In this document: in pieces, positions 9,151-21,320 of the stretch | Position numbering within the stretch: the stretch's first letter is position 1 | Layout: the number at the start of each line of letters is the position of its first letter | Assembly (NCBI GenBank): GCA_958295685.1 | Contig: OY282365.1 | Coordinates: 2,046,001 to 2,110,000, forward strand | Direction: 5' to 3' | From: an uncultured Dehalococcoidia bacterium | Lineage (GTDB): Bacteria > Chloroflexota > Dehalococcoidia > Lucifugimonadales > CATQGZ01 | DNA length: 64,000 bases | Program-made: the position numbers and the translations under genes | The notes under the pieces: generated by a model | Databases searched by the model: none | What the model saw: the letters and a program-made list of their open reading frames with translations, nothing else | What the model was told of the DNA's origin: nothing

Positions 9151-10764
9151 CTAGTAGTCCATGGGAGGAGCGGCGGGCATGGGCGGGGTCTCCTCCTTGA
9201 TCTCCGTTATGAGCGACTCGGTGGTGATCACCATCGAGGCGATGCTGGCGGCGTTCTCGATTGCGGCGCGGGTGACCTTGGCAGGGTCCATGATACCGCG
9301 CTCCAGCAGGGGCGCCCACTCGCCCACCTCCGCGTCGTAGCCACAGTCACCCTCGCTCTTGATGCTCTCTGCCAGGATGACCTCGCCGGACACGCCGGTG
9401 TTCTGTGCAATCAGCTTCAGCGGCTGCTCGAGCGCCCTGTCGAGGATGCGAATGCCCACCTGCTCGTCTCCGCGCAACTCGAGCGAGCAGAGGGCCGAGC
9501 GGGCGCGTATCAGGGCGAGTCCGCCGCCGGGGACGATGCCCTCCTCCACCGCCGCGCGGGTGGCCGACAGCGCGTCTTCGACTCGCTGCTTCTTCTCCTT
9601 GAGCTCCACCTCAGTGGCCGCGCCCACCTTGATGATAGCGACGCCGCCGGAGAGCTTGGCCAGCCGCTCCTGCAGCTTCTCCCTGTCGTAGTCCGACGTG
9701 GTCTCCTCGACCTGGGCCTTGATCTGGTTGATCCTGCCCCTGATGTCGTCCTCGGACCCGGCGCCGTCTACGAAGGTGGTGTCCTCTTTGCTGGAGACCA
9801 CGCGCCTGGCTCTCCCAAGGTCTTCGACGGTGACCGAGTCGAGCTTGCGGCCCACCTCTTCGCTGATGACCACCGCTCCGGTCAGGGTGGCCATGTCTTC
9901 GAGCATGGCCTTGCGCCTGTCTCCGAATCCCGGGGCCTTGACGGCGAGGACGTTGAGGGTGCCGCGCAGCTTGTTGACCACCAGTGTGGCCAGCGCCTCC
10001 CCCTCCACGTCTTCGGCCACGACGACCACGTTCTTGCCTATCTGGAGTATCTTCTCCAGCGCGGGCAGCAGGTCGGCCACGGCCGAGATCTTCTTGTCGG
10101 TGATGAGGATGTACGGGTCCTCGATGACGGACTCCATCCGCTCTTGGTTGGAGATGAAGTAGGGGGAGATGTATCCCCTGTCTACCTGCATCCCCTCGAC
10201 GAACTCCTGCTCGTAGGCGATGCCCTTGGACTCCTCGACGGTGATGACGCCGTCCTTGCCGACCTTCTCCATCACCTCGGCGATCAGGCCTCCCATCTCT
10301 TCGTCGTGGGCGGAGAGCGAGGCGACCTGGGCTACCTGTGTCCTGCCCTCGACGGTGGTTGCCATCTCCTCAACCTTGTCCCGCAGCGCCGCAACACCCT
10401 TCTCGATGCCGCGCTTGATGGCCATGGGGTTGGCGCCGGCCGCGATGTTCTTGAAGCCCTCGTGGACGATGGCCTGCGCCAGAACGGTCGCGGTGGTGGT
10501 GCCGTCGCCGGCAACGTCGTTGGTCTTGCTGGCGGCCTCTTTGAGAAGCTGAGCCCCCATGTTCTCGAAGGGGTCTTCGAGTTCGATCTCCTTGGCGATG
10601 GTGACGCCGTCGCTGCAGACCTGGGGGGCGCCAAACTTCTTGTCCAACACGACGTTGCGGCCCTTGGGACCCAGGGTCACCCCGACGGTGTCGGCCATCA
10701 TGTCTATCCCGCGTTTCATCGCGGCCCGTGCTTCCTCGCTGAACGACAACTGTTTAGCAGGCAT
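9151..10764 (-). CDS. groEL: 60-kDa chaperonin GroEL
   Basis: ATP-driven protein-folding chamber working with GroES in the cytoplasm. 537 residues. The sequence carries GVTLGPKGRNVVLDKKFG, the ATP-site motif AGDGTTTATVLAQAI, DEEMGGLIAEVMEKVGKDGV, the apical domain with VAEDVEGEALATLVVNKLRG, and EEGIVPGGGLALIRA near the C-terminus. The tail ends PMPAAPPMDY, without the GGM-rich repeats of many GroELs. It is 77 nt downstream of groES and on the same strand, so one transcript under CIRCE control. Start ATG 10764 with AAGGAG upstream. Confidence 0.98.
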   Translation of the reverse strand: MPAKQLSFSEEARAAMKRGIDMMADTVGVTLGPKGRNVVLDKKFGAPQVCSDGVTIAKEIELEDPFENMGAQLLKEAASKTNDVAGDGTTTATVLAQAIVHEGFKNIAAGANPMAIKRGIEKGVAALRDKVEEMATTVEGRTQVAQVASLSAHDEEMGGLIAEVMEKVGKDGVITVEESKGIAYEQEFVEGMQVDRGYISPYFISNQERMESVIEDPYILITDKKISAVADLLPALEKILQIGKNVVVVAEDVEGEALATLVVNKLRGTLNVLAVKAPGFGDRRKAMLEDMATLTGAVVISEEVGRKLDSVTVEDLGRARRVVSSKEDTTFVDGAGSEDDIRGRINQIKAQVEETTSDYDREKLQERLAKLSGGVAIIKVGAATEVELKEKKQRVEDALSATRAAVEEGIVPGGGLALIRARSALCSLELRGDEQVGIRILDRALEQPLKLIAQNTGVSGEVILAESIKSEGDCGYDAEVGEWAPLLERGIMDPAKVTRAAIENAASIASMVITTESLITEIKEETPPMPAAPPMDY

Positions 10765-10840
10765 GTGTACTCCTTGCTCTGAACTCTGTCACCGGCTCTG
10801 CCGGCGGTGGTCGGATGTCCGATTTCCTGAAATGGGACGG

Positions 10841-11134
10841 CTACTTCTTGAAGAGGATGTCATCCTCCCTGACGACGAGGTATTCGGTGTCTCCGTCCTT
10901 GTACTCGGCTCCCGAATACTGGGAATAGACCACGGTGTCGCCGACGGCGACGTCCATGGGAACCCGCTTGCCGTCGTCTGAGAGCTTCCCCGGCCCGACG
11001 GCCACGACCGTGCCCTCCTGGGGCTTCTCCTTCGCCGTGTCCGGGATGTATATCCCCCCGGCGCTCATCTGCTCCTCTCGATCATTCGGCTTGATTACGA
11101 CCCTGTTGCCCAGTGGTTTGAAGGTGTTCGCCAT
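10841..11134 (-). CDS. groES: 10-kDa co-chaperonin GroES
   Basis: Lid of the GroEL chamber. 97 residues, standard length: PLGNRVVIKPNDREE at the N-terminus, mobile loop around SAGGIYIPDTAKEKPQEG, and core GTVVAVGPGKL. ATG at 11134 is preceded by a strong AGGAGG. First gene of the groES-groEL operon; a promoter and a CIRCE operator lie directly upstream at 11173-11231. Confidence 0.98.
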   Translation of the reverse strand: MANTFKPLGNRVVIKPNDREEQMSAGGIYIPDTAKEKPQEGTVVAVGPGKLSDDGKRVPMDVAVGDTVVYSQYSGAEYKDGDTEYLVVREDDILFKK

Positions 11135-11172
11135 TCAGACATCCTCCTGACTTGGTTTGGGGGCTTACCCCG

Positions 11173-11199
11173 TTAGCAGTCTCACTCGGAGACTGCTAA
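11173..11199 (-). promoter_or_regulatory. CIRCE operator (HrcA site) of groESL
   Basis: Inverted repeat TTAGCAGTC - 9 nt - GACTGCTAA. The consensus is TTAGCACTC-N9-GAGTGCTAA; the single C-to-G change is matched symmetrically in the other arm. It overlaps the predicted transcription start near 11195, the classical repression position. Confidence 0.9.
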
Positions 11200-11201
11200 C
11201 C

Positions 11202-11231
11202 ATACTACAGGAGGCCTGCGGCCGCTGTCAA
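11202..11231 (-). promoter_or_regulatory. groESL promoter
   Basis: Minus strand TTGACA (11231-11226), 18 nt, TAGTAT (11207-11202). Independent of the repeat-element promoter further upstream at 11547-11575. Confidence 0.82.
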
Positions 11232-11302
11232 GCGACGGGTCCGCGCTGATCCTGGGGCGACGCGCCGGTCCTTGCGTCCGGGGCCTCCGGGGCTCGGCGG
11301 CT

Positions 11303-11604
11303 GCGGGAATTTTTTGCGAAAGTGTCGGATTTACGGGCATTTCGCAGCCATTTCGTAGCTGGGAGGGTCTCAGACGGCTCGGAATTACCTGACACTATCC
11401 GACACTTATCCGACACTTATCCGACACTTATCCGACACTTATCCGACACTTATCTGACACTTTCTGACACTTTCTGACAGGCCAACGCAGGCGATGCAGG
11501 AGTCTTGCGGGCGGTCTGTGGAGAGAGTCGGCTGTGTCATGGGGATACTCTAGCACAGCGGTTCGGGCGTGTCAATTGTCCGAATCAGGATTCTCAGGAT
11601 TGGG
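11303..11604 (-). repeat. Dispersed leader element, copy A (upstream of groES)
   Basis: Reading on the minus strand: AATCCTGAGAATCCTGATTC near 11604-11585; promoter; ATG at 11540; a 33-codon ORF beginning MTQPTLSTDRPQ and ending at TAA 11441-11439 inside the array; nine units of 10-11 nt (mostly TGTCGGATAAG) over 11481-11389; then CAGCTACGAAATG near 11360 and the anti-repeat ATCCGACACTTTCGC around 11331-11316. The anti-repeat is an exact 11-nt complement of the array unit. It points to groES, which also has its own promoter. The rest of 11135-11302 holds the groESL promoter and operator. Confidence 0.85.
11547..11575 (-). promoter_or_regulatory. Promoter of element A
   Basis: Minus strand TTGACA (11575-11570), 17 nt, TAGAGT (11552-11547). 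The spacer contains CGAACCGCTGTGC, identical in copies A, B, D and E. ATG 11540 lies at the expected +1. Confidence 0.75.
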
Positions 11605-11630
11605 GGTCCGGAGATGTCCTTGATCGTATT

Positions 11631-12839
11631 TCAGCGGCGGCTTGGTTCCCACAGGCTGCCGTCTTTTACGGTGGCCGTGGGCCTGAGCCGGCGGTCGGTC
11701 CGCACACGGCCGCCCTGGGCGTCGGCGTACTCGAACTCGCCTGGCTCGATCTCGAGGACCGCAGCGTCGCCGGCGGCTCCGGGTCTGAGCGTCCCGACCT
11801 CTTCCGGCAGTCCTATGGCCGCCGCTCCGTTGCGCGTCGCGGCGGCCACGACCTCCTCGAGCGGCATTCCCAGGCCCATGAACATGGACATGAGCTCGGG
11901 CAGAGTGTAGACCACCGACCTCGCGGGGCGCGGCCTCGTGACGTCGCTGCTTATCGTGTCCGGCGGCATCCCCTGAGCGATGGCAGACCTGGACACCTCG
12001 ACGTCGAAGTTGGCGCTGGCGGCGCCCACGTCCATCACTATGCCCTTGTCTCTAGCCTCCAGCGCCTCCGGGCGCAGGCGGCCTCGGTCGTCCAGGATAC
12101 GGTTCTCGGCGCCGTGGAAGGCGTGGGTCACGATGTCCCCGGGCCGCAGGTGTTCGAGTATGCGGGCCATGGAGATCGGGCTCCGCGCGGCATGGACCAT
12201 CATGAACGACCCTGTGTCGTCGGCCACCTTCCTGCCCAGCTCCAGGGCGGGGCCGGCGTTCTCTAGGCCGGTGACCCCAGGGTCGACCCGCACCTTCACG
12301 CCCAGCGTGATGCCGGGGTTGTCCCGTATGCACCGGACCGCCTCTTCGACCTGGGCGTAGCGCAGGTCGAGGAGCTCCCCGACCGGTTCCTGCGAGACGG
12401 ACGTTGCCGGGCCGCCGCTGATGGAGAAGGACGGGCCGTAGCCGCCGTCGCGGTACTGCTGGAGCATTCCGAGGGCGGAGAGATTGATCAGCGCGAGCAG
12501 GCGGGTCTGCTCCTGCCGGATGACGAACTCTTTGAAGGCGTCGAACTGTATCCAGCCCGAGCTGCCCGCGTCCACGGTGGTAGTCACGCCGTTGGGCAGG
12601 CAGACCGAGTCGGCAGAGATGCCCATCTGGGTGGCGTGCGGGAAGTAGTGGCCGTGGATATCGACGAGGCCCGGAGTCACCAGCTTGCCGGAGACGTCGA
12701 GCGCGCGCGCGGCGTTCGACTCGTCCAGGTCAGGCCCCACGGCGGCCACCCTGCCATCGCGGAAGGCCACGTCGCCGACGGCCCTGAAACCGGCGGCGGG
12801 GTCTATCAGCTCGCCGCCTTTCAGAACCAGGTCATACAC
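11631..12839 (-). CDS. Amidohydrolase/deacetylase family metallohydrolase (COG3964-like)
   Basis: A 402-residue dihydroorotase-like metal-dependent hydrolase. It has the N-terminal composite beta domain (YDLVLKGGELIDPAAGF), the metal motif GLVDIHGHYFP, a candidate carboxylated Lys in TLGVKVRVDP, His in MMVHAARSP and VTHAFHG, and the late motif DTISSDVTRP. The C-terminal part (MGLGMPLEEVVAAATRNGAAAIGL) matches the EF_0837/AHA_3915 group, whose substrates are uncertain. GTG 12839 is chosen because it lies 11 nt after the stop of the upstream aldolase gene and directly before the conserved YDLVLKGG. It forms an operon with that gene. Confidence 0.85.
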   Translation of the reverse strand: MYDLVLKGGELIDPAAGFRAVGDVAFRDGRVAAVGPDLDESNAARALDVSGKLVTPGLVDIHGHYFPHATQMGISADSVCLPNGVTTTVDAGSSGWIQFDAFKEFVIRQEQTRLLALINLSALGMLQQYRDGGYGPSFSISGGPATSVSQEPVGELLDLRYAQVEEAVRCIRDNPGITLGVKVRVDPGVTGLENAGPALELGRKVADDTGSFMMVHAARSPISMARILEHLRPGDIVTHAFHGAENRILDDRGRLRPEALEARDKGIVMDVGAASANFDVEVSRSAIAQGMPPDTISSDVTRPRPARSVVYTLPELMSMFMGLGMPLEEVVAAATRNGAAAIGLPEEVGTLRPGAAGDAAVLEIEPGEFEYADAQGGRVRTDRRLRPTATVKDGSLWEPSRR

Positions 12840-12850
12840 GGCGGCCACGC

Positions 12851-13861
12851 CTACCCTGTTCCGGCCGCGTCGAAGATGGACTGGTCCCAGTCGACCCACT
12901 TCATGAAGCCGCTGGCCTCGATGCTCGCGGCCACGCTCCGCGTGAACGCCTCGGACACAGGCTCTTGGTGCGGGAAGTGCGGCCCCGTGTCCATGCCCAT
13001 CGCCAGCAGCCTGGCGCGGGCGGGCGGGCCCTCGCCCATGCCGGAGTAGTTGGCGCTGAGCCCCTTGGCGGCCTCAACCGCCGTGAGAGTCCTCGCTCCG
13101 CTGAGGTCAGCGTCGAATCTGACAAGCTCCAACTGGTCGAGCTCCTCGAAGCGCTTTTCGCGGATCAACTCCCACCGCTTGAGGGAGTACCTGGGCGCTG
13201 CGTTGCCGATGGTGTCGATGAACCCGACCATTCCGAGTCGGTAGCCGAGCGCCAGCATACCGCCCTGCTCGATGAAGTTGAACCTGTGCCTGAACAGGCG
13301 GAGCATCCCCGCCCAGTGGGTCAGGGAGAGAGACCCCCATTTCAGGCCGTCTATGTTCTCCAGGCCGGTGAAACGCTCGAACAGGTTGTGGCGGAACTCG
13401 AATGCGTTGGGCATGCACCACGGGAGGTTGTAGGCGATGATGCCCACGTCGGCGGCGTCGTTCACGTGCTGGAAGAAACCGAACACGTCGTCGTCGGTGG
13501 GGCCCATGTAGTGCGGCGGGGTGAGCTGTATGAAATCGATGCCGAGGTCTGCCGCCATCCTGGCCTTGTCGGCGGCGTGCCTTGCGCTCAGCTCGGTCAC
13601 GCCGATGGCGGTGGGCGCCCTGCCGTCGGCGGCCTCGACGACAATCTCCGCCAGAGCCTGCCACTCCGAGTCCTTGAGGAAGGCTCCCTCACCGAGGCCG
13701 CCGGCCATCAGCAGGACGCCGTTGCCCTCGGTGACTCCGTTCTCGATGAGCCAGTTGACGTGAATCCTCTGGCGGTCGAGCAGAAGGTTGTGGTTGTCGT
13801 CATTGAAGGTGGGCAGCGAGATGAGCGGTCCGACGAGCTTGTCCTTGCGGCGGTTGGGCAT
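12851..13861 (-). CDS. Dihydrodipicolinate synthase / N-acetylneuraminate lyase family protein
   Basis: A 336-residue TIM-barrel Schiff-base aldolase or hydratase of the DapA superfamily. It carries a version of the GTTGE loop (AGGLGEGAFL), the YNxP motif (IIAYNLPW) with the proton-relay Tyr, and a likely Schiff-base Lys in DGLKWGSLS. N- and C-terminal extensions exceed a standard 290-residue DapA, so this is probably a catabolic paralogue and not lysine biosynthesis. ATG 13861 is preceded by AGGAGG. First gene of a two-gene unit with the amidohydrolase, suggesting degradation of an amide- or lactam-containing compound (inference). Confidence 0.85.
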   Translation of the reverse strand: MPNRRKDKLVGPLISLPTFNDDNHNLLLDRQRIHVNWLIENGVTEGNGVLLMAGGLGEGAFLKDSEWQALAEIVVEAADGRAPTAIGVTELSARHAADKARMAADLGIDFIQLTPPHYMGPTDDDVFGFFQHVNDAADVGIIAYNLPWCMPNAFEFRHNLFERFTGLENIDGLKWGSLSLTHWAGMLRLFRHRFNFIEQGGMLALGYRLGMVGFIDTIGNAAPRYSLKRWELIREKRFEELDQLELVRFDADLSGARTLTAVEAAKGLSANYSGMGEGPPARARLLAMGMDTGPHFPHQEPVSEAFTRSVAASIEASGFMKWVDWDQSIFDAAGTG

Positions 13862-13965
13862 GGAGTCCTCCTGTGCGGCGGTCTGCGCGTGCGCAGACTA
13901 CTGCCCGTCTCCCCTGAGAGTCAACCGACAGCCTGCCGGGTGGGGGATTTGGGAAATACACGGGC

Positions 13966-13994
13966 TTGACCGGGGCTGACGGATGCCGTATACT
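13966..13994 (+). promoter_or_regulatory. 23S rRNA promoter
   Basis: TTGACC (13966-13971), 17 nt, TATACT (13989-13994), predicted start near 14001. It lies about 140 nt before the mature 23S 5' end with no 16S gene between, so 23S is transcribed as its own unit. Confidence 0.85.
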
Positions 13995-14087
13995 AGCTCA
14001 TTCAGGCCATGGGGTTGCCTGCCCCGTCGTCTGAGGGCGCGGAAGCGGATCCCCGCTCCAGTGGAGCCGGGGAGGCCCTTCTGCCCC

Positions 14088-14099
14088 TGCACCTTAACA
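14088..14099 (+). promoter_or_regulatory. boxA-like antitermination site in the 23S leader
   Basis: TGCACCTTAACA differs at two positions from the boxA consensus TGCTCTTTAACA. Position in the leader of an rRNA transcript fits an Nus-factor antitermination role. Confidence 0.6.
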
Positions 14100-14137
14100 A
14101 CTGAATCCTGTCGAAAAGATAGATGAGCCTCAATGTG

Positions 14138-17256
<3,119 letters not shown>

Positions 17257-17354
17257 CATTCAGACTCATCTATCCGACGCAGGCATTCAGTGTCGACCCG
17301 TCGGCAGCCGGCCGGGACATCGCGTCCCGACCAGTCGCCGACGGCATCTATCGC

Positions 17355-17429
<75 letters not shown>

Positions 17430-17444
17430 ACGACATTCATTAGA

Positions 17445-17476
17445 AGGCTCTGAGGCAAGGCTCAGAGCCTTTCTTT
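17445..17476 (+). terminator. Terminator of the 23S-tRNA-fMet unit
   Basis: 10-bp stem AGGCTCTGAG/CTCAGAGCCT with a 6-nt loop, followed by TTCTTT. Confidence 0.9.
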
Positions 17477-17567
17477 AAAGCCAATGAGGAAGAGGCCCCA
17501 GCCGCACTCCTAGTTGCACTACTCCGGTGACACCGCTTCAGGGACCCGGACGCCAGGGAAGTGAAAC

Positions 17568-18911
17568 GTGTCAGATGATGTTGGACTGGATTCCTTGAGA
17601 GGCGGCGGCCGGACGAAGCCGCGTGAGGCCGCCGCCCTCGGGGAGACCGGCGACAACGTAAAGGACTACCTGCGAACCATCGGCCAGCATGAGCTCCTCA
17701 CCAGAGAGGAGGAGGTGACTCTCGGCCTGGCTGAGGAGCGCTGGATGCTTCTCAAAGGGACCGGGGCAGGTCTCCAGGAGAAGTACGGGCGGCCTCCCAC
17801 ACGATCCGAGATAGCCGCCGCGCTGTACCTGTCGCTCCGTGAGCGTCGGAACTTGCTGGCCGCGCTTGCCGAACGCGTGAAGCCCGGTACTGCCGAGACC
17901 TCTCTCTCGGGCCTGCTCTCCAATCCCGAGATCCGGTCGGCGCTTGATAACCCCCTGAAGGACGGGATGAAGCAGGCCTTGGCCGAGACGCTGCGAATCC
18001 CTGAAGCCGACGTCTCCGCAGGCGTGGCCGCGCTGTCCCGCGCCTCCAACCTTCTGCCGGAGGAGACCGTCGAGGCCCTCGATGCCCTCGCAAAGGACGA
18101 CGCGGCGGTGGACGAGACCGCGCCCCTTGTCGAGGGCCACGACCTCCGGCTCCGACAGTTGTGGCAGAACGTCAACCACAGGGGCCGTACAGCCTCGGAG
18201 AGGCTCACCACGTCCAATCTGCGCCTCGTGGTCAGCGTGGCCAAGAAGTACATGGGGCGCGGACTGCCGATGCTGGACCTGATCCAGGAGGGCAACCTGG
18301 GCCTCATGCGCGCCGTCGAGAAGTTCGATCCGCACCGCGGGTACAAGTTCAGCACCTACGCCACGTGGTGGATCAGACAATCCATCACCCGGGCGCTTGC
18401 CGACCAGGGCAGGACGATCCGGCTTCCGGTGCACGTGGTCGAGCGGCTCCAGCAACTCAGCGGGGCCGAGCGCAGCCTGGCCCGCCGTCTGGGCCGAGAC
18501 CCAACCACCGAAGAGCTGGCCCGTGAAACGGACTTCTCCCAGGAGATGGTCGAGGATCTGATGACCCGGCGGCAGCACACGGTCTCCCTCGAGACCCCGG
18601 TCGGCGAGGAACAGTCGACGCTCCAGGACTTCATGGAGGACACCTCTGGCTTGCCCCCTGACGAGACCGCGATTCGCCAGTTGGCGCGCGACAGGCTGCA
18701 GCGGGCGGTCGGAGAGCTTCCCTGGAGGTTGGGTCGGCTTCTGGCGCTGAGGTTCGGCCTGATTGACGAACGGCCTCGGACCCTCGAAGAGATCGGCCAG
18801 GAATTGGGGGTCACCCGTGAGCGGGTGAGGCAACTCGAGAAACAGGCGCTGGAACGACTGCGCGAGTCGGGGAGTCTGCCCTCGATGGAAGAAGTAGGCT
18901 TCCCGACGTAG
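17568..18911 (+). CDS. RNA polymerase sigma-70 family factor, primary type
   Basis: Directs RNA polymerase to promoters. 447 residues. Region 1.2 (DNVKDYLRTIGQHELLTREEEV) is at residues about 27-50. A divergent insert of about 160 residues resembles the non-conserved region of primary sigmas. Region 2 (LRLVVSVAKKYMGRGLPMLD, then YKFSTYATWWIRQSITRA) is near 218-285. Region 3 follows, and region 4 ends RTLEEIGQELGVTRERVRQL. GTG start at 17568; an unrelated terminator separates it from the upstream tRNA. RpoD or a group-2 paralogue; one window cannot decide. Confidence 0.92.
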   Translation: MSDDVGLDSLRGGGRTKPREAAALGETGDNVKDYLRTIGQHELLTREEEVTLGLAEERWMLLKGTGAGLQEKYGRPPTRSEIAAALYLSLRERRNLLAALAERVKPGTAETSLSGLLSNPEIRSALDNPLKDGMKQALAETLRIPEADVSAGVAALSRASNLLPEETVEALDALAKDDAAVDETAPLVEGHDLRLRQLWQNVNHRGRTASERLTTSNLRLVVSVAKKYMGRGLPMLDLIQEGNLGLMRAVEKFDPHRGYKFSTYATWWIRQSITRALADQGRTIRLPVHVVERLQQLSGAERSLARRLGRDPTTEELARETDFSQEMVEDLMTRRQHTVSLETPVGEEQSTLQDFMEDTSGLPPDETAIRQLARDRLQRAVGELPWRLGRLLALRFGLIDERPRTLEEIGQELGVTRERVRQLEKQALERLRESGSLPSMEEVGFPT

Positions 18912-19020
18912 CCGCCCCACTCACGACGTGTCCCTGTAGCCTCTATGAGAAAAGAGGGGTACGGTCCCGAAGGGATGCTCTGCAAGCGCAGGCGTGAAAA
19001 CGGATGGCCGGGCCCCGCGG

Positions 19021-21234
19021 TCAGACGCCGTTCTTGCCGCTGATCGCCTTGAGAACGGCCTGCGGACTCATCGGAAGCGTGTTCATCCTGACGCCGGACG
19101 CGGAGTGGATTGCGTTTGCGATCGCCGCAAGCGGCGGCACTATCGACACCTCGCCGACGCCCCGGACACCGTACGGGTGGCCGGGATTGGCGACCTCCAC
19201 GATCACCGTGTCGATCATCGGTATGTCTAGCGACGTGGGCATCCGATAGTCCAGGAAGCTCGAGTTGAGCATCCGGCCGTCGCTGCCCATGTAATACTCC
19301 TCGTTGAGCGCCCAGCCGATACCCTGAACCACCCCGCCCTGCATCTGACCTTCTACGTAGTCGGGATGAACGGCCTTGCCGGCGTCCTGGACCGCCGTGT
19401 AGCGGAGAATCGTCAGCTTGCCGGTGTCAGGATCCAATTCAACGTCGACGATGTGGGTGGCGAAGGCGCTGCCGGAAGTTGTCGGCGCCACGTTGGCGCT
19501 CCCGAAGACCGGGCCGCCCGTATCAGGGAGCGCCGCTGCGACCTCCTTGAAGGTCGCCCGAAGCTCGGGGTCTTTCTTGAATCGAAACTCGCCGTCCGCC
19601 ATCTCGATGTCGGAAGCGTCGGCCTCCCACAGCACGGCGGCGCGCCCGATCATCTGACGCCGGACGTCCTCGGCGGCTTCGTAGCAGGCCCACCCCGTCT
19701 TGAACGCTGCCCCGCTCCCGCCGGTCATGGACGTGTAGCCGATCGACTCGGTGTCGCCCACCTGCGGATTGACGTCCTCGACAGGAATGCCCAGCACCTC
19801 GGCGAACTGCTGGGCAGCGGCCGGGCGAGTGCCCCCGATGTCCATCTGACCGATGACCAGGTTCACGGTACCGTCGTAGTTGACGTTCGCAGTCGCACAG
19901 GCCGCGCCGCCTCCGTTGATCCAGAACCCGGACGCCACGCCCCGACCCCGGTACGGCCCCTCCAGCTTTGCGGAGTAGTGCTCGTGTGACTTTGCGGCCT
20001 CGGCCGTCTCGATGGCCCCTATGGGTGGATTCACGATCCCGTTCGCCCGGCGCGAACCCTCCTTCGCGCCGTTCATGATACGCAGGTCCAGAGGGTCTAT
20101 GCACAACCTCTCCGCAATCTCGTCCAGTATGGTCTCGGCGGCGAACGCCGCGCCGGGAGCGCCGGGGGCGCGGTACGCGGCGGTCTTCGGCTTGTTGTCG
20201 AGCACGTCATAGGCGTCGATGAGCACGTTCTCTATGTCATATGGGGAGAAGATACAGGCCGCGCCGCCGCCTACCGAGGATCCGGGAAACGCGCCCGACT
20301 CGTACTTCAACTCTGCGGCTGCCGCCGTCAGGCGACCGTCTCCGGTCGCTCCGATCCTGACCTTCATGTAACTGCCGCCCGTTGGGCCGCTGGCCTCGAG
20401 CACCTCCGCCCGGCTCATGGTCACCTTGACGGGCGCGCCGCTCTTGAGAGAGAGAAGCGCGGCCACCGGCTCGAGGTATACGGTCGTCTTGCCGCCGAAC
20501 CCGCCGCCTATCTCCATCGGCACCACCTTGACCTGCGACGAGGGCAGGCCAAGGGCCTCGGCTGTCGCCTCTCCAATCTGGAAGTGCCCCTGCGAGCTGC
20601 ACCACACCGTGATCTTGTCGGACCCCCACCAGGCGGTCGCTGTGTGAGGCTCGATGTACCCCTGGTGAACGGTGTCGGTGTGGAACTCCCGCTCGACGAC
20701 GACGTCGGCTGAGGCAAACCCCTTCCCCACGTCGCCCAACACGTACTGCGTGTGGTTGGTGACGTTGCTGTCCATGTCCTCGTGGACCAGCGGAGCAGAC
20801 TCTTTCATCGCCTCGGCAACGTTGCGGACGGCCGGAAGAGGCTCGTACTGCACGTCGATAAGCGACAGGGCCTCTTCGGCGGCGTGGACGCTGGCCGCGG
20901 CCACGGCAGCGACCGCGTGCCCCTTGTACAGCGCCTTTCCCCGGGCGAGGATGTTCGTGCTCACCCTCGGCGCCCTGTCACCGGGCTCAGGGAGATCGGC
21001 GCCCGTGACCACGGCCCTGACCTCGGGGTGCGCCTCGGCCCGCGACGTGTCTATGGACAGCACTCGCGCGTGGGCATGGGGACTCCTCAGCACCCTCCCG
21101 TGAATGAGCCCCGACGGGCGCATGTCCGCGCCGTAAAGGGCCCTGCCGGTCACCTTGTCGTATCCGTCGTGGCGCACCGGACGGGTCCCCACGACCCTGT
21201 ATTCCTTGTTGGACAAAACCACGTTCGACGTCAT
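19021..21234 (-). CDS. Xanthine dehydrogenase-family molybdopterin-binding (large) subunit
   Basis: Large catalytic subunit of a molybdenum hydroxylase, 737 residues. Seen: the small N-terminal domain (VTGRALYGADM, LRSPHAHARV), EPHTATAWW, GGGFGGKTTVYLEP, AYRAPGAPGAAFAAET, and the C-terminal RGVGEVSIVPPLAAIANAI with the catalytic Glu. The AYRAPG loop lacks the AYRCSF Cys of Mo-Cu CO dehydrogenases, so this is not CODH; its substrate is unknown. ATG 21234 has GGAGGCGG upstream. The FAD and 2Fe-2S subunits normally encoded beside it are absent on both sides. Confidence 0.92.
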   Translation of the reverse strand: MTSNVVLSNKEYRVVGTRPVRHDGYDKVTGRALYGADMRPSGLIHGRVLRSPHAHARVLSIDTSRAEAHPEVRAVVTGADLPEPGDRAPRVSTNILARGKALYKGHAVAAVAAASVHAAEEALSLIDVQYEPLPAVRNVAEAMKESAPLVHEDMDSNVTNHTQYVLGDVGKGFASADVVVEREFHTDTVHQGYIEPHTATAWWGSDKITVWCSSQGHFQIGEATAEALGLPSSQVKVVPMEIGGGFGGKTTVYLEPVAALLSLKSGAPVKVTMSRAEVLEASGPTGGSYMKVRIGATGDGRLTAAAAELKYESGAFPGSSVGGGAACIFSPYDIENVLIDAYDVLDNKPKTAAYRAPGAPGAAFAAETILDEIAERLCIDPLDLRIMNGAKEGSRRANGIVNPPIGAIETAEAAKSHEHYSAKLEGPYRGRGVASGFWINGGGAACATANVNYDGTVNLVIGQMDIGGTRPAAAQQFAEVLGIPVEDVNPQVGDTESIGYTSMTGGSGAAFKTGWACYEAAEDVRRQMIGRAAVLWEADASDIEMADGEFRFKKDPELRATFKEVAAALPDTGGPVFGSANVAPTTSGSAFATHIVDVELDPDTGKLTILRYTAVQDAGKAVHPDYVEGQMQGGVVQGIGWALNEEYYMGSDGRMLNSSFLDYRMPTSLDIPMIDTVIVEVANPGHPYGVRGVGEVSIVPPLAAIANAIHSASGVRMNTLPMSPQAVLKAISGKNGV

Positions 21235-21320
21235 GCGCTGCCGCCTCCATACAGGCTTAGCCGAGTCAGCGCGCAATTATATCACACCATGAAGACGGTC
21301 CCGGACCAGCCCTCTTCGAT

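Noticed and set aside
9040..10782. 580-codon open frame on the plus strand across groEL
   Set aside because: It is the exact antisense of groEL, a common artefact in GC-rich genes; groEL is certain.
11389..11481. Possible CRISPR array at the tandem repeats (also at 22500, 44912, 58543)
   Set aside because: Units are 10-11 nt, directly adjacent with no unique spacers, and there are no cas genes.
17257..17354. Possible 5S rRNA after 23S
   Set aside because: Only about 100 nt, without the conserved 5S core; it is mainly the processing-stem strand plus a GC-rich hairpin-like stretch.
17571..18920. 449-codon frame antisense to the sigma factor gene
   Set aside because: Antisense shadow; the plus strand has all sigma motifs.
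19021..21234. Carbon monoxide dehydrogenase large subunit (coxL)
   Set aside because: The active-site loop reads AYRAPG and lacks the AYRCSF cysteine required for the Mo-Cu centre.
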